Positions 46,201-61,852 of a DNA stretch of 64,000 bases are shown in pieces. The position numbers were made by a program, and so were the translations under genes. Position 1 is the stretch's first letter, and every line of letters starts with the position of its first letter. The notes under the pieces are model-generated. The model had not been told where the DNA came from and searched no databases. It saw nothing but the letters and a program-made list of their open reading frames with translations. The DNA is taken from positions 3,658,001-3,722,000 of the forward strand of contig NC_135141.1 in assembly GCF_051014445.1 (NCBI RefSeq). Reading direction: 5' to 3'. Source of the DNA: Colletes latitarsis (taxonomy: Eukaryota; Arthropoda; Insecta; Hymenoptera; Colletidae).

Positions 46201-48562
46201 CAGACCTAACCGGTGTTATCCTCTAAAATGTGGATCGAAGCCAGGTTTAATTGACTGTTTCAGTGTGGTACCACATTACTACGTGACTCAAACCCGAAAA
46301 AACCCAGGTTCTGGCCAACAAGTATGCGAAGAAGGCAAAATCATGAGCCAGATGTGGGCATAACCCAGACCTAACCCAGACCCAACCGGTTTTATCCTCT
46401 AAAATATTGATCGAAACCAGGTTTTATTGACTGCTACTGTGTGGTACCACATTACTACGTGATTCAAATCCGAAAAAACCCAGGATCTGGCCAACAAGTA
46501 CGCAAAGAAGGCAAAATCATGAGCCAGATGCGCGCATAACCCAGACCTAAACCAGACCTAACCAGTGTCATCCTCTAAAATATTGATCGAAACCAAGTTT
46601 AATGGGCGGTTTCAGTGTGGTACCACATTACTACGTGACTCAAACCCGAAAAAACCCAGGATCTGGCCAACAAGTATGCGAAGAAGGCAAAATCATGAGC
46701 CAGATGCGTGCATAACTCAGACCTAACCCAGACCTAACCGGTTTTATCCTGTAGAATATTGATCGAAACCAGCTTTAATTGACTGTTTCAATGTGGTACA
46801 ACATTACTACGTGATTCAAATTCGAGAAAACCCAGGATCTGGCCAACAAGTATGCGAACAAGGCAAAGTCATGAGCCAGATGCGGGCATAAGCCAGACCT
46901 AACCCAGACCTAACCGGTTTTATCCTCTAAAATATTGATTGAAACCTGGTTTTATTGACTGTTACTGTGTGGTACCACATCACTACGTGATTCAAACTGG
47001 AAAAAACCCAGGGTCTGGCCAACAAGTATGCGAAGAAGGCAAAATCATGAGCCAGATGCGTGCATAACCCAGACCTAACCCAGACCTAACCGGTGTTATC
47101 GTCCAAAATATTGATCGAAACCAAATTTAATGGATTGTTTCTGAGTGCTACCACATTACTACGTGATTCGAAACCGGAAAAACCCAGGATCAGGCCAACA
47201 AGTATGCGAAGAAGGAAAAATCATGTGCCAGATGCGCGCATAACCCAGACCTAACCCAGACCTAACCGGTTCTATCCTCTAATATGTGGATCGAAACCAA
47301 GTTTAATGGACTGTTTCAGTGTGGTACCACATTACTACGTGACTCAAACCCGAAAAAACCCTGGTTCTGGCCAACAAGTATGCGAAGAAGGCAAATCATG
47401 AGCCAGATGCGTGCATAACCCAGACCTAACCCAGACCCAACCGGTTTTATCCTCTAAAATATTGATCGAAACCAGGTTTTATTGACTGTTACTGTGTGGT
47501 ACCACATTACTACGTGATTCAAATCCGAAAAAACCCAGGATCTGGCCAACAAGTATGCGAAGAAGGCAAAATCTTCAGCCAGATGCGGGCATAAGCCAGA
47601 CCTAACCGGTTTTGTCCTCTAAAATATTGATCGAATCCAGGCTTTATTGACTGTTACTGTGTGGTACCACATTACTACGTGATTCAAATCCGAAAAAACC
47701 CAGGATCTGGCCAACAAGTATGCGAAGAAGGCAAAATCATGAGCCAGATCTGGGCATAAGCCAGACCTAACCCAGACCTAACCGGTTTTATCCTCTAAAA
47801 TAGTGATCGAAACCAGCTTTAATTGACTGTTTCTGTGTGGTACCACATTACTACGTGATTCAAAACCGAAGAAATTCAGGATCTGGCCAACATGTGTGCA
47901 AAGAAGGCAAAATCATGAGCCAGATGCGTGCATAACTCAGACCTAACCCAGACTTAACCGGTGTCATCCTTTAAAATATTGATCGGAACCAAGTTTAGTG
48001 GACTGTTTCGGTGTGTTACCACATTACTACGTAACTCAAACACGAAAAAACCCGGGAGCTGGCCATCAAGTATGCGAAGAAGGCAAAATCATGAGCCAGA
48101 TGCGTGCATAACCCAGACCTAACCCAGACCTAACCGGTGTTATCCTCTAAAATGTGGATCAAAACCAGCTTTAATTGACTGTTTCTATGTGGTACCACAT
48201 TACTACGTGATTCAAAACCGAAAAACCCTGGATCAGGCCAACAAGTATGCGAAGAAGGCAAAATCATGTTCCAGATACGGGCATAACCCAGACCTAACCC
48301 AGACCAAACCGGTGTGATCCTCTAAAATATTGATCGAAACCAGGTTTAATTGTCTGTTTCAGTGTGGAACCACATTACTACGTGATTCAATCCACAGAAA
48401 ACCTAGGATCTGGCCAACAAGAACGCGGAAAAGGTAAAATCATGAGCCAGATGCGGGCATAACGCAGACCTAACTCAGACCTAACCGGTGTTATCCCCTA
48501 AAATGTGGATCGAAGCCAGCTTTAATTGACTGTTTCAGTGTGGTACCACATTACTACGTGAC
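43232..48562. repeat. Mixed higher-order segment leading into the next repeat family
   Basis: It carries the same variant classes as the earlier blocks in a new order. The segment from about 46030 repeats at about 50400 (offset 4368; for example gatgtgggcataaccc at 46351 and 50719), and 44100-45250 resembles 46540-47700. It marks the transition to the 4.5-kb family. Confidence 0.7.
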
Positions 48563-51500
48563 TCAAACCCGAAAAAACCCAGGTTCTGGCCAACAAGTAT
48601 GCGAAGAAGGCAAAATCATGAGCCAGATGTGGGCATAAGCCAAACCTAACCCAGACCTAACCGGTTTTATCCTGTAAAATATTGATCGAAACCAGGTTTT
48701 ATTGACTGCTTCTGTGTGGTACCACATTACTACGTGATTCAAATCCGAAAAAACCCAGGATCTGGCCAACAAGTACGCAAAGAAGGCAAAATCATGAGCC
48801 AGATGCGGGCATAACCCAGACCTAACCCAAACCTTACCGGTGTTATCCTCTAAAATATCGATCGAAACTAGGTTCAATTGACTGTTTCACTGTGGTACCA
48901 CATCACTACGTGATTCAAACTGGAAAAAACCCAGGATCTGGCCAACAAGTATGCGAAGAAGGCAAAATCATGAGCCAGATGCGTGCATTACCCAGACCTA
49001 ACCCAGACCTAACCGGTGTCATCCTCCAAAATATTGATCGAAACCAAATTTAATGGATTGATTCTGAGTGCTACCACATTACTACGTGATTCGAAACCGA
49101 AAAAACCCAGGATCAGGCCAACAAGTATGCGAAGAAGGAAAAATCATGTGCCAGATGCGCGCATAACCCAGACCTAACCCAGACGTAACCGGTTTTATCC
49201 TCTAAAATATTGATCGAAACCAGGTTTTTATTGACTGCTACTGTTTGGTACCACATTACTACGTGATTCAAATCCGAATAAACCCAGGATCTGGCCAACA
49301 AGTATGCAAAGAAGGCAAAATCATGAGCCAGATGCGCGCATAACCCAGACCTAACCGGTGTCATCCTCTGAAATATTGATCGAAACCAAGTTTAATGGGC
49401 AGTTTCAGTGTGGTATCACATTACAACGAGACTCAAACCCGAAAAAAACCCAGGATCTGGCCAACAAGTATGCGAAGAAGGCAAAATCATGAGCCAGATG
49501 CGTGCATAACCCAGACCTAACCCAGACCTAACCGGTTTTATCCTCTAAAATATTGATCGAAACCAAATTTAATGGACTGTTTCAGTGTGGTACCACATTA
49601 CTACGTGACTCAAACCCGAAAAAACCCAGGTTCTGGCCAACAAGTATTCTAAGAAGGCAAAATCATGAGCCAGATGTGGGCATAACCCAGACCTAACCCA
49701 GACCTAACCGGTTTTATCCACTTAAATATTGATCGAAACCAGGTTTTATTGACTGTTACTGTGTGGTACCACATTACTACGTGATTCAAATCCGAAAAAC
49801 CCAGGATCTGGCCAACAAGTATGCGAAGAAGGCAAAATCTTGAGCCAGATGCGGGCATAAGCCAGACCTAACCGGTTTTGTCCTCTAAAATATTAATCGA
49901 AACCAGGCTTTATTGACTGATACTGTGTGGTACCACTTTACTACGTGATTTAAATCCGAAAAAAACCCAGGATCTGGCCAACAAGTATGCAAAGAAGGCA
50001 AAATCATGAGCCAGATGCGGGCATAACACAGACCTAACCCAGACCTAACCGGTTTTATCCTCTAAAATATTGATCGAAACCAGGTTTTATTGACTGTTAC
50101 TGTGTGGTACCACATTACTACGAGATTTAAATCCGAAAAAAACCCAGGATCTGGCCAACAAGTATGCAAAGAAGGCAAAATCATGAGCCAGATGCGGGCA
50201 TAACACAGACCTAACCCAGACCTAACCGGTTATATTCTCTAAAATATTGATCGAAACCAGGTTTTGTTGACTCTTTCGTTGTGGTACCGCATTACTACGT
50301 GATTCAAACAGGGTAAAACCCAGGTTCTGGCTAACAAGTATGCGAAGAAGGCAAAATCATGAGCCAGATGCGGGCATAAGCCAGACCTAACCCAGACCAA
50401 ACCGGTGTGTTCCTCTAAAATATTGATCGAAACCAGGTTTAATTGTCTGTTTCAGTGTGGTACCACATCACTACGTGATTCAGTCCACAGAAAACCTAGG
50501 ATCTGGCCAACAAGAATGCGGAAAAGGTAAAATCATGAGCCAGATGCGGGGATAACGCAGACCTAACCCAGACCTAACCGGTGTTATCCTCTAAAATGTG
50601 GATCGAAGCCAGGTTTAATTGACTGTTTCAGTGTGGTACCACATTACTACGTGACTCAAACCCGAAAAAACCCAGGTTCTGGCCAACAAGTATGCGAAGA
50701 AGGCAAAATCATGAGCCAGATGTGGGCATAACCCAGACCTAACCCAGACCCAACCGGTTTTATCCTCTAAAATATTGATCGAAACCAGGTTTTATTGACT
50801 GCTACTGTGTGGTACCACATTACTACGTGATTCAAATCCGAAAAAACCCAGGATCTGGCCAACAAGTACGCAAAGAAGGCAAAATCATGAGCCAGATGCG
50901 CGCATAACCCAGACCTAAACCAGACCTAACCAGTGTCATCCTCTAAAATATTGATCGAAACCAAGTTTAATGGGCGGTTTCAGTGTGGTACCACATTACT
51001 ACGTGACTCAAACCCGAAAAAACCCAGGATCTGGCCAACAAGTATGCGAAGAAGGCAAAATCATGAGCCAGATGCGTGCATAACTCAGACCTAACCCAGA
51101 CCTAACCGGTTTTATCCTGTAGAATATTGATCGAAGCCAGCTTTAATTGACTGTTTCAATGTGGTACAACATTACTACGTGATTCAAATTCGAGAAAACC
51201 CAGGATCTGGCCAACAAGTATGCGAACAAGGCAAAGTCATGAGCCAGATGCGGGCATAAGCCAGACCTAACCCAGACCTAACCGGTTTTATCCTCTAAAA
51301 TATTGATTGAAACCTGGTTTTATTGACTGTTACTGTGTGGTACCACATCACTACGTGATTCAAACTGGAAAAAACCCAGGGTCTGGCCAACAAGTATGCG
51401 AAGAAGGCAAAATCATGAGCCAGATGCGTGCATAACCCAGACCTAACCCAGACCTAACCGGTGTTATCGTCCAAAATATTGATCGAAACCAAATTTAATG

Positions 51501-53106
51501 GATTGTTTCTGAGTGCTACCACATTACTACGTGATTCGAAACCGGAAAAACCCAGGATCAGGCCAACAAGTATGCGAAGAAGGAAAAATCATGTGCCAGA
51601 TGCGCGCATAACCCAGACCTAACCCAGACCTAACCGGTTCTATCCTCTAATATGTGGATCGAAACCAAGTTTAATGGACTGTTTCAGTGTGGTACCACAT
51701 TACTACGTGACTCAAACCCGAAAAAACCCTGGTTCTGGCCAACAAGTATGCGAAGAAGGCAAATCATGAGCCAGATGCGTGCATAACCCAGACCTAACCC
51801 AGACCCAACCGGTTTTATCCTCTAAAATATTGATCGAAACCAGGTTTTATTGACTGTTACTGTGTGGTACCACATTACTACGTGATTCAAATCCGAAAAA
51901 ACCCAGGATCTGGCCAACAAGTATGCGAAGAAGGCAAAATCTTCAGCCAGATGCGGGCATAAGCCAGACCTAACCGGTTTTGTCCTCTAAAATATTGATC
52001 GAATCCAGGCTTTATTGACTGTTACTGTGTGGTACCACATTACTACGTGATTCAAATCCGAAAAAACCCAGGATCTGGCCAACAAGTATGCGAAGAAGGC
52101 AAAATCATGAGCCAGATCTGGGCATAAGCCAGACCTAACCCAGACCTAACCGGTTTTATCCTCTAAAATAGTGATCGAAACCAGCTTTAATTGACTGTTT
52201 CTGTGTGGTACCACATTACTACGTGATTCAAAACCGAAGAAATTCAGGATCTGGCCAACATGTGTGCAAAGAAGGCAAAATCATGAGCCAGATGCGTGCA
52301 TAACTCAGACCTAACCCAGACTTAACCGGTGTCATCCTTTAAAATATTGATCGGAACCAAGTTTAGTGGACTGTTTCGGTGTGTTACCACATTACTACGT
52401 AACTCAAACACGAAAAAACCCGGGAGCTGGCCATCAAGTATGCGAAGAAGGCAAAATCATGAGCCAGATGCGTGCATAACCCAGACCTAACCCAGACCTA
52501 ACCGGTGTTATCCTCTAAAATGTGGATCAAAACCAGCTTTAATTGACTGTTTCTATGTGGTACCACATTACTACGTGATTCAAAACCGAAAAACCCTGGA
52601 TCAGGCCAACAAGTATGCGAAGAAGGCAAAATCATGTTCCAGATACGGGCATAACCCAGACCTAACCCAGACCAAACCGGTGTGATCCTCTAAAATATTG
52701 ATCGAAACCAGGTTTAATTGTCTGTTTCAGTGTGGTACCACATTACTACGTGACTCAAACCCGAAAAAACCCAGGTTCTGGCCAACAAGTATGCGAAGAA
52801 GGCAAAATCATGAGCCAGATGTGGGCATAAGCCAAACCTAACCCAGACCTAACCGGTTTTATCCTGTAAAATATTGATCGAAACCAGGTTTTATTGACTG
52901 CTTCTGTGTGGTACCACATTACTACGTGATTCAATCCACAGAAAACCTAGGATCTGGCCAACAAGAACGCGGAAAAGGTAAAATCATGAGCCAGATGCGG
53001 GCATAACGCAGACCTAACTCAGACCTAACCGGTGTTATCCCCTAAAATGTGGATCGAAGCCAGCTTTAATTGACTGTTTCAGTGTGGTACCACATTACTA
53101 CGTGAC
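48563..53106. repeat. 4.5-kb higher-order repeat, copy 1
   Basis: Marker segments at 48563, 49113 and 49649 all recur at offset 4544 (53107, 53657 and 54193) with no difference that I could see in the parts compared. The offset exceeds the neighbouring one (4368) by exactly one monomer, 176 bases. Confidence 0.88.
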
Positions 53107-55912
53107 TCAAACCCGAAAAAACCCAGGTTCTGGCCAACAAGTATGCGAAGAAGGCAAAATCATGAGCCAGATGTGGGCATAAGCCAAACCTAACCCAGAC
53201 CTAACCGGTTTTATCCTGTAAAATATTGATCGAAACCAGGTTTTATTGACTGCTTCTGTGTGGTACCACATTACTACGTGATTCAAATCCGAAAAAACCC
53301 AGGATCTGGCCAACAAGTACGCAAAGAAGGCAAAATCATGAGCCAGATGCGGGCATAACCCAGACCTAACCCAAACCTTACCGGTGTTATCCTCTAAAAT
53401 ATCGATCGAAACTAGGTTCAATTGACTGTTTCACTGTGGTACCACATCACTACGTGATTCAAACTGGAAAAAACCCAGGATCTGGCCAACAAGTATGCGA
53501 AGAAGGCAAAATCATGAGCCAGATGCGTGCATTACCCAGACCTAACCCAGACCTAACCGGTGTCATCCTCCAAAATATTGATCGAAACCAAATTTAATGG
53601 ATTGATTCTGAGTGCTACCACATTACTACGTGATTCGAAACCGAAAAAACCCAGGATCAGGCCAACAAGTATGCGAAGAAGGAAAAATCATGTGCCAGAT
53701 GCGCGCATAACCCAGACCTAACCCAGACGTAACCGGTTTTATCCTCTAAAATATTGATCGAAACCAGGTTTTTATTGACTGCTACTGTTTGGTACCACAT
53801 TACTACGTGATTCAAATCCGAATAAACCCAGGATCTGGCCAACAAGTATGCAAAGAAGGCAAAATCATGAGCCAGATGCGCGCATAACCCAGACCTAACC
53901 GGTGTCATCCTCTGAAATATTGATCGAAACCAAGTTTAATGGGCAGTTTCAGTGTGGTATCACATTACAACGAGACTCAAACCCGAAAAAAACCCAGGAT
54001 CTGGCCAACAAGTATGCGAAGAAGGCAAAATCATGAGCCAGATGCGTGCATAACCCAGACCTAACCCAGACCTAACCGGTTTTATCCTCTAAAATATTGA
54101 TCGAAACCAAATTTAATGGACTGTTTCAGTGTGGTACCACATTACTACGTGACTCAAACCCGAAAAAACCCAGGTTCTGGCCAACAAGTATTCTAAGAAG
54201 GCAAAATCATGAGCCAGATGTGGGCATAACCCAGACCTAACCCAGACCTAACCGGTTTTATCCACTTAAATATTGATCGAAACCAGGTTTTATTGACTGT
54301 TACTGTGTGGTACCACATTACTACGTGATTCAAATCCGAAAAACCCAGGATCTGGCCAACAAGTATGCGAAGAAGGCAAAATCTTGAGCCAGATGCGGGC
54401 ATAAGCCAGACCTAAACCAGACCTAACCGGTGTCATCCTCTAAAATAATGATCGAAACCAGGTTTTATTGACTGTTACTGTGTGGTACCACATTACTACG
54501 AGATTTAAATCCGAAAAAAACCCAGGATCTGGCCAACAAGTATGCAAAGAAGGCAAAATCATGAGCCAGATGCGGGCATAACACAGACCTAACCCAGACC
54601 TAACCGGTTATATTCTCTAAAATATTGATCGAAACCAGGTTTTGTTGACTCTTTCGTTGTGGTACCGCATTACTACGTGATTCAAACAGGGTAAAACCCA
54701 GGTTCTGGCTAACAAGTATGCGAAGAAGGCAAAATCATGAGCCAGATGCGGGCATAAGCCAGACCTAACCCAGCCCTAACCTGTTTTATCCTCTAAAATA
54801 GTGATCGAAACCAGCTTTAATTGACTGTTTCTGTGTGGTACCACATTACTACGTGATTCAAAACCGAAGAAACCCAGGATCTGGCCAACAAGTATGCGAA
54901 GAAGGCAAAATCATGAGCCAGATCTGGGCATAAGCCAGACCTAACCCAGACCTAACCGGTTTTATCCTCTAAAATAGTGATCGAAACCAGCTTTAATTGA
55001 CTGTTTCTGTGTGGTACCACATTACTACGTGATTCAAAACCGAAGAAATTCAGGATCTGGCCAACATGTGTGCAAAGAAGGCAAAATCATGAGCCAGATG
55101 CGTGCATAACTCAGACCTAACCCAGACTTAACCGGTGTCATCCTTTAAAATATTGATCGGAACCAAGTTTAGTGGACTGTTTCGGTGTGTTACCACATTA
55201 CTACGTAACTCAAACACGAAAAAACCCGGGAGCTGGCCATCAAGTATGCGAAGAAGGCAAAATCATGAGCCAGATGCGTGCATAACCCAGACCTAACCCA
55301 GACCTAACCGGTGTTATCCTCTAAAATGTGGATCAAAACCAGCTTTAATTGACTGTTTCTATGTGGTACCACATTACTACGTGATTCAAAACCGAAAAAC
55401 CCTGGATCAGGCCAACAAGTATGCGAAGAAGGCAAAATCATGTTCCAGATACGGGCATAACCCAGACCTAACCCAGACCAAACCGGTGTGATCCTCTAAA
55501 ATATTGATCGAAACCAGGTTTAATTGTCTGTTTCAGTGTGGTACCACATTACTACGTGACTCAAACCCGAAAAAACCCAGGTTCTGGCCAACAAGTATGC
55601 GAAGAAGGCAAAATCATGAGCCAGATGTGGGCATAAGCCAAACCTAACCCAGACCTAACCGGTTTTATCCTGTAAAATATTGATCGAAACCAGGTTTTAT
55701 TGACTGCTTCTGTGTGGTACCACATTACTACGTGATTCAATCCACAGAAAACCTAGGATCTGGCCAACAAGAACGCGGAAAAGGTAAAATCATGAGCCAG
55801 ATGCGGGCATAACGCAGACCTAACTCAGACCTAACCGGTGTTATCCCCTAAAATGTGGATCGAAGCCAGCTTTAATTGACTGTTTCAGTGTGGTACCACA
55901 TTACTACGTGAC
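53107..55912. repeat. 4.5-kb higher-order repeat, copy 2, internally shortened (2.8 kb)
   Basis: Markers at 53107, 53657 and 54193 recur at offset 2806 (55913, 56463 and 56999). Relative to copy 1 about ten monomers are missing. The joint lies around 54410-54790, where monomers switch class abruptly. Confidence 0.88.
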
Positions 55913-58900
55913 TCAAACCCGAAAAAACCCAGGTTCTGGCCAACAAGTATGCGAAGAAGGCAAAATCATGAGCCAGATGTGGGCATAAGCCAAACCTAAC
56001 CCAGACCTAACCGGTTTTATCCTGTAAAATATTGATCGAAACCAGGTTTTATTGACTGCTTCTGTGTGGTACCACATTACTACGTGATTCAAATCCGAAA
56101 AAACCCAGGATCTGGCCAACAAGTACGCAAAGAAGGCAAAATCATGAGCCAGATGCGGGCATAACCCAGACCTAACCCAAACCTTACCGGTGTTATCCTC
56201 TAAAATATCGATCGAAACTAGGTTCAATTGACTGTTTCACTGTGGTACCACATCACTACGTGATTCAAACTGGAAAAAACCCAGGATCTGGCCAACAAGT
56301 ATGCGAAGAAGGCAAAATCATGAGCCAGATGCGTGCATTACCCAGACCTAACCCAGACCTAACCGGTGTCATCCTCCAAAATATTGATCGAAACCAAATT
56401 TAATGGATTGATTCTGAGTGCTACCACATTACTACGTGATTCGAAACCGAAAAAACCCAGGATCAGGCCAACAAGTATGCGAAGAAGGAAAAATCATGTG
56501 CCAGATGCGCGCATAACCCAGACCTAACCCAGACGTAACCGGTTTTATCCTCTAAAATATTGATCGAAACCAGGTTTTTATTGACTGCTACTGTTTGGTA
56601 CCACATTACTACGTGATTCAAATCCGAATAAACCCAGGATCTGGCCAACAAGTATGCAAAGAAGGCAAAATCATGAGCCAGATGCGCGCATAACCCAGAC
56701 CTAACCGGTGTCATCCTCTGAAATATTGATCGAAACCAAGTTTAATGGGCAGTTTCAGTGTGGTATCACATTACAACGAGACTCAAACCCGAAAAAAACC
56801 CAGGATCTGGCCAACAAGTATGCGAAGAAGGCAAAATCATGAGCCAGATGCGTGCATAACCCAGACCTAACCCAGACCTAACCGGTTTTATCCTCTAAAA
56901 TATTGATCGAAACCAAATTTAATGGACTGTTTCAGTGTGGTACCACATTACTACGTGACTCAAACCCGAAAAAACCCAGGTTCTGGCCAACAAGTATTCT
57001 AAGAAGGCAAAATCATGAGCCAGATGTGGGCATAACCCAGACCTAACCCAGACCTAACCGGTTTTATCCACTTAAATATTGATCGAAACCAGGTTTTATT
57101 GACTGTTACTGTGTGGTACCACATTACTACGTGATTCAAATCCGAAAAACCCAGGATCTGGCCAACAAGTATGCGAAGAAGGCAAAATCTTGAGCCAGAT
57201 GCGGGCATAAGCCAGACCTAACCGGTTTTGTCCTCTAAAATATTAATCGAAACCAGGCTTTATTGACTGATACTGTGTGGTACCACTTTACTACGTGATT
57301 TAAATCCGAAAAAAACCCAGGATCTGGCCAACAAGTATGCAAAGAAGGCAAAATCATGAGCCAGATGCGGGCATAACACAGACCTAACCCAGACCTAACC
57401 GGTTTTATCCTCTAAAATATTGATCGAAACCAGGTTTTATTGACTGTTACTGTGTGGTACCACATTACTACGAGATTTAAATCCGAAAAAAACCCAGGAT
57501 CTGGCCAACAAGTATGCAAAGAAGGCAAAATCATGAGCCAGATGCGGGCATAACACAGACCTAACCCAGACCTAACCGGTTATATTCTCTAAAATATTGA
57601 TCGAAACCAGGTTTTGTTGACTCTTTCGTTGTGGTACCGCATTACTACGTGATTCAAACAGGGTAAAACCCAGGTTCTGGCTAACAAGTATGCGAAGAAG
57701 GCAAAATCATGAGCCAGATGCGGGCATAAGCCAGACCTAACCCAGCCCTAACCTGTTTTATCCTCTAAAATATTGATCGAAACCAGGTTTTATTGACTGT
57801 TACTGTGTGGTACCACATCACTACGTGATTCAGTCCACAGAAAACCTAGGATCTGGCCAACAAGAATGCGGAAAAGGTAAAATCATGAGCCAGATGCGGG
57901 CATAACGCAGACCTAACCCAGACCTAACCGGTGTTATCCTCTAAAATGTGGATCGAAGCCAGGTTTAATTGACTGTTTCAGTGTGGTACCACATTACTAC
58001 GTGACTCAAACCCGAAAAAACCCAGGTTCTGGCCAACAAGTATGCGAAGAAGGCAAAATCATGAGCCAGATGTGGGCATAAGCCAGACCTAACCCAGACG
58101 TAGCCGGTTTTATCTTCTAAAATATTGATCGAAACCAGGTTTTATTGACTGCTACTGTGTGGTACCACATTACTACGTGATTCAAATCCGAAAAAACCCA
58201 GGATCTGGCCAACAAGTACGCAAAGAAGGCGAAATCATGAGCCAGATGCGCGCATAACCCAGACCTAAACCAGACCTAACCAGTGTCATCCTCTAAAATA
58301 TTGATCGAAACCAAGTTTAATGGGCGGTTTCAGTGTGGTACCACATTACTACGTGACTCAAACCCGAAAAAACCCAGGATCTGGCCAACAAGTATGCGAA
58401 GAAGGCAAAATCATGAGCCAGATGCGTGCATAACTCAGACCTAACCCAGACCTAACCGGTTTTATCCTGTAGAATATTGATCGAAACCAGCTTTAATTGA
58501 CTGTTTCAATGTGGTACAACATTACTACGTGATTCAAATTCGAGAAAACCCAGGATCTGGCCAACAAGTATGCGAAGAAGGCAAAGTCATGAGCCAGATG
58601 CGGGCATAAGCCAGACCTAACCCAGACCTAACCGGTTTTATCCTCTAAAATATTGATTGAAACCTGGTTTTATTGACTGTTACTGTGTGGTACCACATCA
58701 CTACGTGATTCAAACTGGAAAAAACCCAGGGTCTGGCCAACAAGTATGCGAAGAAGGCAAAATCATGAGCCAGATGCGTGCATAACCCAGACCTAACCCA
58801 GACCTAACCGGTGTTATCGTCCAAAATATTGATCGAAACCAAATTTAATGGATTGTTTCTGAGTGCTACCACATTACTACGTGATTCGAAACCGGAAAAA

Positions 58901-61852
58901 CCCAGGATCAGGCCAACAAGTATGCGAAGAAGGAAGAATCATGTGCCAGATGCGCGCATAACCCAGACCTAACCCAGACCTAACCGGTTCTATCCTCTAA
59001 TATGTGGATCGAAACCAAGTTTAATGGACTGTTTCAGTGTGGTACCACATTACTACGTGACTCAAACCCGAAAAAACCCTGGTTCTGGCCAACAAGTATG
59101 CGAAGAAGGCAAATCATGAGCCAGATGCGTGCATAACCCAGACCTAACCCAGACCCAACCGGTTTTATCCTCTAAAATATTGATCGAAACCAGGTTTTAT
59201 TGACTGTTACTGTGTGGTACCACATTACTACGTGATTCAAATTCGAGAAAACCCAGGATCTGGCCAACAAGTATGCGAAGAAGGCAAAGTCATGAGCCAG
59301 ATGCGGGCATAAGCCAGACCTAACCCAGACCTAACCGGTTTTATCCTCTAAAATATTGATTGAAACCTGGTTTTATTGACTGTTACTGTGTGGTACCACA
59401 TCACTACGTGATTCAAACTGGAAAAAACCCAGGGTCTGGCCAACAAGTATGCGAAGAAGGCAAAATCATGAGCCAGATGCGTGCATAACCCAGACCTAAC
59501 CCAGACCTAACCGGTGTTATCGTCCAAAATATTGATCGAAACCAAATTTAATGGATTGTTTCTGAGTGCTACCACATTACTACGTGATTCGAAACCGGAA
59601 AAACCCAGGATCAGGCCAACAAGTATGCGAAGAAGGAAAAATCATGTGCCAGATGCGCGCATAACCCAGACCTAACCCAGACCTAACCGGTTCTATCCTC
59701 TAATATGTGGATCGAAACCAAGTTTAATGGACTGTTTCAGTGTGGTACCACATTACTACGTGACTCAAACCCGAAAAAACCCTGGTTCTGGCCAACAAGT
59801 ATGCGAAGAAGGCAAATCATGAGCCAGATGCGTGCATAACCCAGACCTAACCCAGACCCAACCGGTTTTATCCTCTAAAATATTGATCGAAACCAGGTTT
59901 TATTGACTGTTACTGTGTGGTACCACATTACTACGTGATTCAAATCCGAAAAAACCCAGGATCTGGCCAACAAGTATGCGAAGAAGGCAAAATCTTCAGC
60001 CAGATGCGGGCATAAGCCAGACCTAACCGGTTTTGTCCTCTAAAATATTGATCGAATCCAGGCTTTATTGACTGTTACTGTGTGGTACCACATTACTACG
60101 TGATTCAAATCCGAAAAAACCCAGGATCTGGCCAACAAGTATGCAAAGAAGGCAAAATCATGAGCCAGACGCGGGCATAACACAGACCTAACCCAGACCT
60201 AACCGGTTTTATCCTCTATAATATTGATCGACACTAGGTTTAGTTGACTGTTTCGTTGTGGTACCGCATTACTACGTGATTCAAACAGGGTAAAACCCAG
60301 GTTCTGGCCAACAAGTATGCGAAGAAGGCAAAATCATGAGCCAGATGCGTGCATAACCCAGACCTAACCGAGACCTAACCGGTTTTATCCTGTAAAATAT
60401 TGATCGAAACCTGGTTTTATTGACTGTTACTGTGTGGTACCACATTACTACGTGATTCAAATCCGAAAAAACCCAGGATCTGGCCAACAAGTATGCAAAG
60501 AAGGCAAAATCATGAGCCAGATGCGTGCATAACTCAGACCTAACCCAGACCTAACCGGTGTTATCCTCTAAAATGTTGATCTAAACCAAGTTTAATGGAC
60601 TTTTTCAGTGTGGTACCACATTACTACGTGATTCAAATCCGAAAAAACCCAGGATCTGGCCAACAGGTATGCGAAGAAGGCAAAATCTTGAGCAAGATGC
60701 GGGCATAAGCCAGACCTAACCGGTTTTGTCCTCTAAAATATTGATCGAAACCAGGCTTTATTGACTGTTACTGTGTGGTACCACATTACTACGTGACTCA
60801 AACCCGAAAAAACCCAGGATCTGGCCAACAAGTATGCAAAGAAGGCAAAATCATGAGCCAGATGCGTGCATAACTCAGACCTAACCCAGACCTAACCGGT
60901 GTTATCCTCTAAAATGTTGATCTAAACCAAGTTTAATGGACTTTTTCAGTGTGGTACCACATTACTACGTGACTCAAACCCGAAAAAACCCAGGATCTGG
61001 CCAACAAGTATGCGAAGAAGGCAAAATCATGAGCCAGATGTGGGCATAAGCCAGACCTAACCCAGACCTAACCGGTTTTATCCTCTAAAATAGTGATCGA
61101 AACCAGCTTTAATTGACTGTTTCTGTGTGGTACCACATTACTACGTGATTCAAAACCGAAGAAATTCAGGATCTGGCCAACATGTGTGCAAAGAAGGCAA
61201 AATCATGAGCCAGATGCGTGCATAACTCAGACCTAACCCAGACTTAACCGGTGTCATCCTTTAAAATATTGATCGAAACCAAGTTTAGTGGACTGTTTCG
61301 GTGTGTTACCACATTACTACGTAACTCAAACACGAAAAAACCCGGGAGCTGGCCATCAAGTATGCGAAGAAGGCAAAATCATGAGCCAGATGCGTGCATA
61401 ACCCAGACCTAACCCAGACCTAACCGGTGTTATCCTCTAAAATGTGGATCAAAACCAGCTCTAATTGACTGTTTCTGTGTGGTACCACATTACTACGTGT
61501 TTCAAAACCGAAAAACCCTGGATCAGGCCAACAAGTATGCGAAGAAGGCAAAATCATGTTCCAGATACGGGCATAACCCAGACCTAACCCAGACCAAACC
61601 GGTGTGATCCTCTAAAATATTGATCGAAACCAGGTTTAATTGTCTGTTTCAGTGTGGAACCACATTACTACGTGATTCAATCCACAGAAAACCTAGGATC
61701 TGGCCAACAAGAATGCGGAAAAGGTAAAATCATGAGCCAGATGCGGGCATAACGCAGACCTAACTCAGACCTAACCGGTGTTATGCCCTAAAATGTGGAT
61801 CGAAGCCAGCTTTAATTGACTGTTTCAGTGTGGTACCACATTACTACGTGAC
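55913..61852. repeat. 5.9-kb higher-order repeat
   Basis: Sequence from about 55861 repeats from about 61801 (offset 5940). By 56999 and 62938 the offset is 5939, because one T of a T run (near 56575) is missing in the later copy. The first part matches the two preceding blocks. The middle (57.8-60 kb) reuses the variant order of 50.4-52 kb. Confidence 0.87.
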